Shown here: piece by piece, positions 10,748 through 20,500 of the stretch | Position numbering within the stretch: position 1 is the stretch's first letter | Layout: each line of letters opens with the position of its first letter | From: Streptomyces tsukubensis | GTDB taxonomy: Bacteria > Actinomycetota > Actinomycetes > Streptomycetales > Streptomycetaceae | DNA length: 64,000 nucleotides | Direction: 5' to 3' | Assembly (NCBI RefSeq): GCF_003932715.1 | Contig: NZ_CP020700.1 | Coordinates: 4,672,501-4,736,500, forward strand | Made by a program: the position numbers and the translations under genes | The notes under the pieces: model-generated | What the model was told of the DNA's origin: nothing | The model's input: only the letters and a program-made list of their open reading frames with translations | The model's database searches: none

Positions 10748-10768
10748 CGCCGTGTGGTGCGGGGGCGG

Positions 10769-13700
10769 CTATCCGAGGCGCTTCATCCGGTGCCAGCCGG
10801 CACCGATGACGGTCGCCGGACCGCCGCCGGTGGGCGTGCTCGCGTAGTAGCGGAGACCGCCGTCGGGGGTGGTGGCCCAGATATCCGGGACTCCGTTGTC
10901 GTCGACATCGGGGGTGCCCAGCATCATGGGGATGTTGGCGGCGGTCCAGCTGGTGCCGTACGTGGCGTCAGCCCCGTTCAGCGAGTTCGCGGCGCTCGAC
11001 AGCGAACCGAGGTCGGTGCCGCCGCCAGAGGTCGGCTTGCCGTGCCGGATCATCAGCATCCCGTTGGTACTGGCGGCGAAGGACCGGTACACCAGGTCCG
11101 CGGCGCCGTCGCTGTTGAAGTCACCGACGTTGACGATGTCGCGTTCGGTCCAGTTCTCGGCGAAGCGGAACGCGGTGGTGAACGCGGATCCGGTGTAGCC
11201 GCCGAAGACCCAAAGGGCGTCGCCCGCAGTGACGAACAGCTCGGGACGCCGGTCGCCGCTGATATCGCCGACGGCGAGGATCTGGGTGAAGGCCGAAGGC
11301 GCGGGCACCGTGGCGTCCACGGTGATGTGGGCCTCGGTGCGCTTGGCGATGTCGACGCTGCCGTAGCCGTCGCCGCGGTAGATGTAGAGCTTGCCGTCGG
11401 GCATCCGGGCGACCAGGTCCTGGATGCCGTCGGCACCGGTGAAGTCGCCGTTGTGGCTGATCAGGGCCGGGTTGTTCCCGGTCGAATCCACCCAGTGGTA
11501 GCCGTAGTCCGCTTTGCCGTCCTCGTTCTCGTCCGTGTCGATCGGCTTGCCGTCGTCATGGGCCGCGGACATCGACGCGTCCATCTCGCCGCTCCGCTCG
11601 GAGGGGAAGAGACGCAGATCGCCGTGGCCGTCGATGGCGTACAGATCGGGGATCTTGTCGCCGGTGACATCGCCCGGGGAATCCGCCTTCTCGCCCGGTG
11701 TGACGTAGTGAAGATATTTGGACGCCGTCAGCGACATATTGCCCGCGGTGTCGGCAGCCTTTACATAGAGGACGTTCGGACCGGCGTTCGGCGGTTTGAG
11801 CATAATTCCGGCCGCGCCCTGGGCGACGGTGGCGCTGCGCTCGGCGACATAGGCCTCGCGGTTGAACGACCAGTAGAACTTGTCCGTCCCGGCGCCGCCG
11901 GTCGCGGCGGGCTTGATGACGAACTTGCCCGCGATACCGAACCGGATACTGCTCCATTTTCCGCCGGTCCCGTCGTCCTCCGGGAATTCGGTGGATTCGA
12001 CGTCGGGGGAGCTGGGCGCGGCATCGTCGTAGACGAAACCGCAGGTGACGGTCCCGGGTGGGGCATAGGTGGAGGAGATGCCCGTGGCATCGACGGCTTT
12101 GACATGCCAGAAATAGGTTCTGCCGTTGACGAATCGGGACTTGTCGACGGGGATATCGGCCCGTCCCAGAGAAGTGGTCGTCCGGGCGGTGTCGACGATT
12201 TTGTTGGCGCTGTTGCCGGACATCCAGAGCTGGAAGTGGAGGGACCGGAGGTCGCCGTCGGGGTCGGAACTGGCCGCGGCGAAGGTCAGATTGCCCTTGC
12301 CGTAGGTGGTGTAGGGGCTGGTGGTGTCGCACGCCTTGTTGTTGACCGTGAGACCGGTGGGCTCCCTGGGCGGCCGGGTGTACTCCATTGTGAGCTGGGG
12401 TGCCGAAGCGCCCTCGGCGGCGAACTTCTTCCAGGAGCTGGCGGAGCCTTCGTTCCCCGCGCGCATGCCGATGACCAGCTTTGTCTCACCTGCGTTGGCT
12501 GCGACGCTCTGGGCGATCGCCCGGCCGTCGTAGGTGACATAGGCGTCCGGGCAGGAGGAGTTCCAGCCGTGGGCGAAGCTCTTGGAGCCGATCACCGATC
12601 TCGTGGCCGGCTGGTCGTTCCACGTGGTGGCGGGTGAGATGTCGTTGGTGTGGAGCAGTTCCATCTCGGTCGGGGTGCACGACCAGGAGTACGTCTCGCG
12701 GAAGCGGAACGAGGCGCTGGAGATGCTGGCGCCCTTGATGCTGCTCTTCCAGGTCAGCCGGTAGAAGGTGCGGGACAGGCCGCGGGTGGTGGACTCCCAG
12801 CCGACCCGGCCTTCGGTGGTGCCGGAGTTGAAGTTGGCGCCGTCCCAGAAGCTGGTGGACGGGTGCGTCTCGTACGCGGTGGTCCAGGCGGCGGACTTGC
12901 CGTACAGCGGTGGGTCGATGAAGACCGGGTAGACGGTGTCCTTGCCGGTCAGCAGCTTCCGGTCCGGAATGACGGAGAGGACGGCGGAGGTGGTGCCGCC
13001 GCCGGTGAGGGAGGCGTCGGCGGGGGCCCGCTTCCCGCCGATCTGCGGGCCGGCCAGTCCGGGCAGGGCCGCAGACTCCTTCGCTCCGGAGTCCTGAGGG
13101 GTCTCGCCCTGGGTGACGGCCGGTTTGCCGCCGGAGTCCCACATGAACGGGGTGGGCGAGCCGCCGACTTCCTTGCCGCTGGGGTCCTTCACGGAGAGGA
13201 CGTCGATGCTGTTGTCGAGGGAGAACGTCAGCTCGGGCGAGGTCAGGCGGTACGAGATGGCGGCGAGGGCCGGATCGGCGGCGGCCTTGGCGTGGTGGAC
13301 GATCAGGACGTGGGTGAAGCCGGTGTCCCGGGCGGTGAGCATCAGGTCGACACCGTCGAGTACGCCGCGGTAGAGCGCGCTCGCGCCGTTGATCTCGGGC
13401 TCGGGCAGCGGGCCCGGCCAGCCGACGGTCAGTTCGCGGTTCTCGGCGGTGAAGGTGACCAGGTCCGTGTAGTCGGTGGCCGGGGTGGCCGACGTCGGTG
13501 CGAGGGGAGTGCGGGCGTAGCTGCGGCTGCTCCGCCCGCCCTTCTTCTTCATGGTCTTGCCGCTGTGGAAGGTGACCGGGTTGACCGTGGCCTTCGGGCG
13601 CCAGCCGTCGTCGGCCTTCTTCAGGGTGGTGTCGATGGGCAGCCACTCGCCGTCGACCTGTGCCCGGACCGGCGCTGCCTGGGTGGTGAGCCGGAACTTC

Positions 13701-13978
13701 CCGTTCGGCAGGGCGTGCACGGTCGAGGTGGTGTCGCGCAGGGCGAGGACTTCGACCGGTTTTCCGGTACGGATCGCCTTCTCCCGCGCCGCCTTCTCGT
13801 CCAGCGGCTGCCCGCCCGCGCGGGCCTTGTCGGCCTTCTGTGCGGGCGAGCGTTCGGCTGGTGTCTTCCGCTCGCCGTCGGGCATCAGCAGCGTGACGCC
13901 GAGTGCCATGGCCAGTGCGGTCGCCACCCCTGCCGTCGTACGCCGGGGCAATCTCCGGATGAGTCGTGACCGTTCCAC
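10769..13978 (-). CDS. Secreted DNRLRE / FG-GAP (VCBS) repeat protein
   Basis: About 1069 residues from the GTG at 13978, which follows aggggaggg at a good distance; a longer GTG start at 14023 lacks such a site. An arginine-rich N-terminus and hydrophobic helix ([20 protein letters not shown]) look like a signal sequence or anchor. The middle has a DNRLRE-type beta domain ([12 protein letters not shown]... [11 protein letters not shown]... RTFYRLTW... [12 protein letters not shown]). A fibronectin-III-like segment follows, and the C-terminal third is FG-GAP/VCBS propeller repeats with calcium-binding-like 'GDxxGDxxPD' loops ([39 protein letters not shown]). No catalytic motif was recognised. 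It is divergent from the RHS toxin gene; such proteins often sit beside RHS genes in Streptomyces, so a shared extracellular role is inferred. Confidence 0.82.
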   Translation of the reverse strand: MERSRLIRRLPRRTTAGVATALAMALGVTLLMPDGERKTPAERSPAQKADKARAGGQPLDEKAAREKAIRTGKPVEVLALRDTTSTVHALPNGKFRLTTQAAPVRAQVDGEWLPIDTTLKKADDGWRPKATVNPVTFHSGKTMKKKGGRSSRSYARTPLAPTSATPATDYTDLVTFTAENRELTVGWPGPLPEPEINGASALYRGVLDGVDLMLTARDTGFTHVLIVHHAKAAADPALAAISYRLTSPELTFSLDNSIDVLSVKDPSGKEVGGSPTPFMWDSGGKPAVTQGETPQDSGAKESAALPGLAGPQIGGKRAPADASLTGGGTTSAVLSVIPDRKLLTGKDTVYPVFIDPPLYGKSAAWTTAYETHPSTSFWDGANFNSGTTEGRVGWESTTRGLSRTFYRLTWKSSIKGASISSASFRFRETYSWSCTPTEMELLHTNDISPATTWNDQPATRSVIGSKSFAHGWNSSCPDAYVTYDGRAIAQSVAANAGETKLVIGMRAGNEGSASSWKKFAAEGASAPQLTMEYTRPPREPTGLTVNNKACDTTSPYTTYGKGNLTFAAASSDPDGDLRSLHFQLWMSGNSANKIVDTARTTTSLGRADIPVDKSRFVNGRTYFWHVKAVDATGISSTYAPPGTVTCGFVYDDAAPSSPDVESTEFPEDDGTGGKWSSIRFGIAGKFVIKPAATGGAGTDKFYWSFNREAYVAERSATVAQGAAGIMLKPPNAGPNVLYVKAADTAGNMSLTASKYLHYVTPGEKADSPGDVTGDKIPDLYAIDGHGDLRLFPSERSGEMDASMSAAHDDGKPIDTDENEDGKADYGYHWVDSTGNNPALISHNGDFTGADGIQDLVARMPDGKLYIYRGDGYGSVDIAKRTEAHITVDATVPAPSAFTQILAVGDISGDRRPELFVTAGDALWVFGGYTGSAFTTAFRFAENWTERDIVNVGDFNSDGAADLVYRSFAASTNGMLMIRHGKPTSGGGTDLGSLSSAANSLNGADATYGTSWTAANIPMMLGTPDVDDNGVPDIWATTPDGGLRYYASTPTGGGPATVIGAGWHRMKRLG

Positions 13979-14577
13979 GGTGCTGGAATCCCTCCCCTGA
14001 ACGGCGGTCGCCGGCCCGGACACGGCCGTCCGGGCGGCGAATGCCGTGACGATCCCTCGGAATCACCCCACCCGGGCAGGGACGGCGCAATACGGCCCCA
14101 GCCGGGAAAGAACGCCAGCCAGCATGACCCATGGGCTACCCGGTGTGTACGCCCGGTAATTATCACGCGGTAATGCACTTACTCGATCTTCATTCGCCTT
14201 GGGGAATCTTCGAGCGGCTTTGGAAGTTCTCCTTCCGGAACGTCGCTCGTTCCGGAATGCGGAGGAAATCGCTCTCGGCAGGCTTTTCGGCGGGATGTTC
14301 GTTGTGGTTTCTGTCGATACGCCTGACGCGTCCGAGGTTCGCTGCTTTGATCCCGCCCCTTCTTTAAGGCCTGAATTCGACCCCCTTCCCCCTTCGGGAT
14401 CACAACACACCTCAATTCCTATGAGTGTTGTCACATGCCGTGTGCATCGGGTGATTGACGTGTGACGAATTGCTGGTCGAGGATGCGCCGGATGCCGACA
14501 TGTCAGGGGCGGGTCAGCTCTCTTCGTGCTGCCCGGAAACCTGATTCCGGACCGTATGGGGGAGGGCGGCGGACACC
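13979..14577. other. Divergent intergenic region between the two large secreted proteins
   Basis: About 600 bp with lower GC than its surroundings, especially 14150-14480. Short open frames exist but none has a recognisable domain or convincing ribosome site. It should carry promoters for both flanking genes and contains an inverted repeat at 14233-14257. No RNA gene was recognised. Confidence 0.6.
14233..14257. promoter_or_regulatory. Inverted repeat, candidate operator
   Basis: Perfect 9-bp arms ttccggaac / gttccggaa separated by 7 bp. Each arm contains the 8-bp palindrome ttccggaa. It sits in the AT-richer part of the divergent promoter region, so a regulator-binding site controlling the RHS and FG-GAP genes is plausible. 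This is inference from symmetry and position only. Confidence 0.4.
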
Positions 14578-17500
14578 GTGGGGAAATCGCTGTCGTGGAG
14601 TGGCCGGGGGAGACTGCCGGACACCAGAGCTGAGAGGAACCGCCGTCTGCGCCTGAGAGTGGGCGTGGTCGCGGTGGTGTCCATGGCCCTCACCGTGGGC
14701 CTGGTACCGGGTGCAAGTGCGCTTCCACCACCGGTCGACCGGTCCGGGGTGGTCCTGCCCGACATCCCGAAGCCGCCTCCGGTGCCGGGGGTGGACGGCG
14801 GGAATCTGGAACGGCTGACGACTGCGGAGATCCCGACGGAGCCGGAGTTCGAGCCGAAGAAGACGGCGGCTCCGGCGGCGGTCCCGCCGGCGGCGCGGAC
14901 GCTGACCGCGCTGACGCCGGGGCAGACGGTGCAGATCGGCACCACCCCGCTGGAGGTGGGTGCGCCCGCGGGTGCGACGCCGGCCGAATCGGCCGCGTTG
15001 GAGGGGAACTGGCAGGTCGCACTTGCCGACCCGGCGCAGACCGAGGCACGGAACATCGAGGGCTTCGCCTTCACCGTGACCCCGCCCGCCTCGGCGACCG
15101 GCAATGCGGTGGTGGCGCTGGACTACACCGAGTTCTCCGAGCTGTACGGGGCGAACTGGGCCGACCGGCTGAACATCCTCCAGTTCCCCGGCTGCTTCCT
15201 CACGACTCCCGAGGTGGAGGCGTGTTCGGAGCCGGTCGAGGTCGACACGCGGAACGTGGTGAAGCCGAAGACCGGTGACGCGGCCGGTGACAACGTCATG
15301 GACGGCGAGCGGCAGATCGAAGCCACGGTCAACGTCGCCAGCCTGACCGACCCGGTGACTCCGCCGGTCCCGGTGGCCCGTGCCATGAGCGTAAAGGCCG
15401 CCGCGGCGCCGATGAGCGCCATGACCGCCGCCTCCGCAGGATCCTCGGTGCTGGTGGCGACGTCCGCAGGCAGTGGTGCAAAGGGCGACTTCTCCGCGAC
15501 CCCGATCCCGAGCGCGGGCTCCTGGTCCGCGGGCAACGGCGCCGGAGCGTTCACGTACAACTACGACATGCAGGCCCCGTCGGTGCCGGCCGGCCCCTCG
15601 CCCACACTCGGATTCGGGTACAACTCACAGGCTGTGGACGGGGCGACCTCGTCGACGAACAACCAGCCCTCGTGGGTCGGTGACGGCTGGGACTACAACC
15701 CGGGCTCCATCACCCGGACCTACAAGTCCTGCCGCGACGACCGGACCGGCGGGAACAACGCCAACCGCAAGACGTCCGATATGTGCTGGGGCTCCTACAA
15801 CGCCGTGCTGACCCTGGGCGGGTCCACGACGGAGCTGGTCCTGGACGACACCCACAAGGCCACTCCGTACTCGGACAAGTGGGTGACGGCCAACGGCGAC
15901 GGGTCCAAGGTCGAACTGCTCACACGGCCTCTCCCGGACGGCATCGTGGAGAAGGCGAAGGAGCTCCGCGCCGCGAGCCCGGAGTACTGGAGGGTCACCA
16001 CCCGCGACGGGACCGAGTACTACTTCGGCAAGCACAAGCTCCCCGGCTGGACCACCGGCAAGGAGACGACCAACTCCGTCCTCACCGTGCCGGTCTCCGG
16101 CAATCAGCCCGACGAGCCCTGCTACAAGGCGTCGTACGCCGAATCCTTCTGCTCCCAGGCCTGGCGCTGGAACCTCGACTACGTCGTCGACACCCGCGGC
16201 AACGCCATGTCGCTGTGGTGGAAGAAGGAGGTCAACCACTACGCCCAGAACTTCAAGTTCAAGAAGCCGGTCGACTACGACCGCGGCGGCTATCTGAGCC
16301 GTATCGACTACGGCCAGCGCGATAACGCGATCTACACCAGCGACCCCATCGCCCGTGTCGGCTTCGCCGTCGAGGAGCGGTGCTACGCGGAAGACGGCGT
16401 CAAGTGCACGGACGAGAACTTCGCCTCAGGCGACTGGGCGAAGAACCGGATCTGGTACGACACCCCGGCCGACCTGTACTGCTCCGGAGCCACCGGCAAG
16501 GAGTGCTACGTCCCGGTACCCAGCTTCTGGTCCCGTAAGCGCCTGGCGGCGGTCACGACGTACGCCCAGAGGGTGCAGAACTCGACCGGTCTGCACAAGG
16601 TCGACAACTGGAAGCTCGTCCAGTCGCTGCCGCACGAGAAGACCGATGAGGGCACGGCCCTCTGGCTGAACTCGGTGACCCGCACCGGGTACGGAGTGGG
16701 AGATTCCGAGGGCGTCCAGCTCAACCCCGTCACCTTCGTCGCCAACACCCAGTCCATGCCCAACCGGGTGAAGCAGGTCATCGACCCGGGGCCGCCGGAG
16801 AAGAAGGACAACAACCCGGTCTTCGACCGGCTCCGCATCGCACGGGTGGTCAACGAGTACGGCGGCGAGACCGTCGTCACCTACAAGCCCCCCACCGGTG
16901 CCTGCCAGAGCGGTAAGGACTTCCCCGCACCGCACACGAACACCGGACTCTGTTTCCCGGCGTACTGGCATCCGGACCCGGACAAGGCCGACGAGACCAT
17001 CAGCTGGTTCAACAAGTACGTCATCTCCAAGGTCGAGGAGCTGCCCGGCGTCAAGGGCATCGAGCCGACGTCGACGACCTTCGAGTACGACGAGCTGAAC
17101 GCCGCCGACCGCAAGGGGGCGGCCTGGGCGCTGAACCAGGGCGAGTTCTCGAAGAAGAAGACCCGGACGTACGACCATTGGCGCGGCTACGAGATCGTGC
17201 GCACGATCAGCGGCGCGGACTCCGCGCATCCGTACACCGGCACCGAGCGGTCGATGTCGGAGACCCGCTACTTCCGGGGCATGGACGGCGACAAACTGCC
17301 CGACGGCGGTAGCCGGAACGTCCTGGTCAAGGACAGCCGCGGCTTCGACATCGCTCCCGACCTCCTGCCCTACCAGGGCCGAGTGGCGGAAACGCTGACG
17401 TACACCAAGGTCGGCGGAGTGGTGCTCAACCGCGATGTCGACTACCCGTGGCACAAGGTGCTGGCCACTCGGGTGCGCGGCGACGGCATCCCGGCCCTCA

Positions 17501-20500
17501 AGGCCTACCGGGTCATGGAGAGCTACAGCATCAGCGTTTCGCTGGCGTCCGGCACCCGGGTGGACAGCAATCCGCATACCGACGACGACGACCGCACCTG
17601 GCGGACCGTGCGGACCTCCACCCAGTACGACGGGGTGTACGACCTCCCGGTCAGAATCGAGTCCCAGGGCGATACCGGCCGGACCGGTGACGAGACGTGC
17701 TCGTGGATGGAGTACGTGCACAATCCGGGCAAACATCTGATCGGCCTGTCTTCGCAGTCACTGACCACGGCAGGACTCTGCCCGGCCGCCGGTGTCGAGC
17801 CTCCTGCCTCGTCGTGGATCTCGGGCTCGCGTCTCACCTACGACGGAGTGGCGCACGGAGCCCAGCCCGTCAAGGGTCTCCCCACCACGACCTGGACGGT
17901 GCGGAAGGACGGCGGGGCCTGGGACGAGGACTCCAAAGTCAGCTATGACACCATGGGCCGGCCCATCAGTGCGACGGACGCCGCGGGGAGCGTTACCACC
18001 AGCGAGTACCTCCCGGCCACAGGCCAGGTCTACTCGGTCAAGACGAAGAACGCCGAGCAGCACACCTCCACGAGTCTGCTCGAACCCGGTCGGGGCACCG
18101 CGCTGAAGGTGACCGACCCCAACGGGCGGACCACCACCTTCGAGTACGACGGCCTCGGTCGGACCGTCGCGGCGTGGGGGCCGACACACGCCGCGAACGA
18201 ACCGGCCGCGAAGTTCACCTACTACGCCAAGCCCGGCGACCCGGTCTCCGTACGGTCCGAGGTCCGCAAGGAAGACGCCGGATACGTCAGTTCCTACGTC
18301 TTCTACGACGGGCTCGGCCGCGAGCGGCAGAAACAGGAACCGGCCGTCGGCAAGGGCCGACTGGTCACGGACATCTTCTACGGGCCGAGCGGCACGATCA
18401 GCCGCACCAACAACGCCTACTACACCGGCGGCGACCCGCAGCCGGTGATGTACGAGCCGACCGACGCCTCCGACACCAAGATTCCCAACGCGACTCTCTA
18501 CAAGTACGACGGTCTGGGGCGGGTGCTTCAGGAGACGCCGTACGAGGCAGGAGCGGAGAGGCCGGAGAAGGCGAGCCGCTCGGAGTACGGCTACGACTAC
18601 TCGGTGGCCGTCGAGCCCAGCGGGGCCGCGTCCCAGCGGACGTACAGCGACGCCCTCGGCCGTACCGTGCGGGTGGACACCTTCACGGACCCGGCACGGA
18701 CCGCGTTCCGTTCCACCGCGTTCGCCTACGACGCGCGTGGCGATATGACAACGGCGAAGGACCCCAAGGGGAACACCTGGTCCTGGACGTACGACGCGCG
18801 GGGCCGGATGGTGTCGTCGACCGACCCGGACACCGGCACCAGCACTACCGCGTACGACAACGCCAACCGGCCCGTGCTGTCCACGGACGCCCGGGGCGTG
18901 AAGGTCTGGTCGAAGTACGACGCGCTCGGCCGGCCCCTTGAGCAGCGGCTGGAGAACGCCACCGGCGCCCTGCTGGAGACCAGCACCTACGACACGGTCG
19001 CAGGCGCGGTCGGACTTCCGGCCAGCACCACCCGCTACACCGACAACCTGCCCTACACCAGCGAGATCACCGGCTACACCCCCGACTATCAGCCGACGGG
19101 GTCGAAACTGACCCTGCCGCCGTCCATCGCGTCCACGCACGGCTTGAAGCCCAGCTACTCCTACACCTTCGGTTACACCAAGGGCGGACAGCTCAGGGAG
19201 ACCGGACTGCCGGAGGCCGGTGCCCTGGCCGCGGAGAAGATCATCACCCGTTTCAACAAGGACGGGCTTCCCACCTCCACCTCCGGCAAGGACTGGTACA
19301 CCAGCGACGCCGAGTACAGCGTCTACGGCCAGGTGGTGCGCACGGTCAGCGGTGAGCATCCGAACCGGGTGTGGTCCAGCAATGTCTTCAACGAGAGCAC
19401 CGGCGCGCTGGAGCAGAGCATCGTCGACCGGGAGTCGACGAGTGACACCTCGACCGTCCTCGGGAACCGGGTCAACGCCCGTTCGTACGAGTACGACCCC
19501 GCGGGCAACATCACGTCGATCGCGGACCGCTGGAACTCCGTCGTCGACCGGCAGTGCTTCACCTACGACACCATCGGCCAGCTCACCCAGGCCTGGACGG
19601 CGCCCAGCACCTGCCAGGCGCCCGGGAAGCAGGGGGCCGCACCCGAGTACCCGGACGGGACGAAGAACGTCACCGCCGCGAACGCGGGCTACTGGCAGTC
19701 GTACACCTACGACGAGCTGGGCCAGCGGACCAAGCTGGTCAAACACGACCCGGCCGGTGATGCCACCAAGAACGCCACGACCACGTATGCGTACGGGAAG
19801 ACGGACGGCAGCCAGCCGCACACCCTGACCGGGACCTCCACCGTCTTCAAGAACGAGACCGGGGCGCAGATCACCAAGCCCTCGGTGCGCACCTACGACC
19901 AGTCCGGCAACATGACCGCCCGTACCGACGGCGGCGTCGGCCAGACGCTGACCTGGACCTGGGACGGAAAGCCCGAGAAGGTCACCGGATTCGGTGAGGG
20001 CTCCGGTGCCTGGGTCACCCGCGACAAAGCGTGCCTCGACCTCTCCGGCGGCCTGACCCTGGCCGGAACGCCGATCCAGCGGTTCACCTGCAACGGCACC
20101 AAGGCACAGAAGTTCCGCATCGACGCGACCGTGGCGGATCCGACCGTGGGCGCGCTGAAGGTCCTGGGCAAGTGTGTGGTGCCGGGAGCCGGCGGAACCG
20201 CCGCGGTGATCGCGGACTGCAACGGCACGGCCGCCCAGCAGTGGACGACGGTCGCGGCGGGGGAGAAGCTCAAGCACGTCGCCACCGGCACCTGCCTGAC
20301 CGCACCCAATACGGCGAACGGCACTGATCTGGTGCTGGGCGCCTGCGACGACACCGAGACGGCCGTACCGACCCAGTCGTGGAAGCCGGCCGACGCGACC
20401 AGCTACATCTACGGTCCCGGCGGCGAACGACTGATGGCGATCACCGCGGGCGAGACCACGCTCTATCTCGGCGACACTACCGTTGCCACCAGCGGCGGCA

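Noticed and set aside
10769..14023. Longer start of the FG-GAP protein at 14023
   Set aside because: No ribosome site before that GTG; the GTG at 13978 follows aggggaggg.
14131..14465. Small protein genes in the divergent region
   Set aside because: Frames of 78-88 codons exist, but none has a good ribosome site or recognisable sequence, and they overlap each other.
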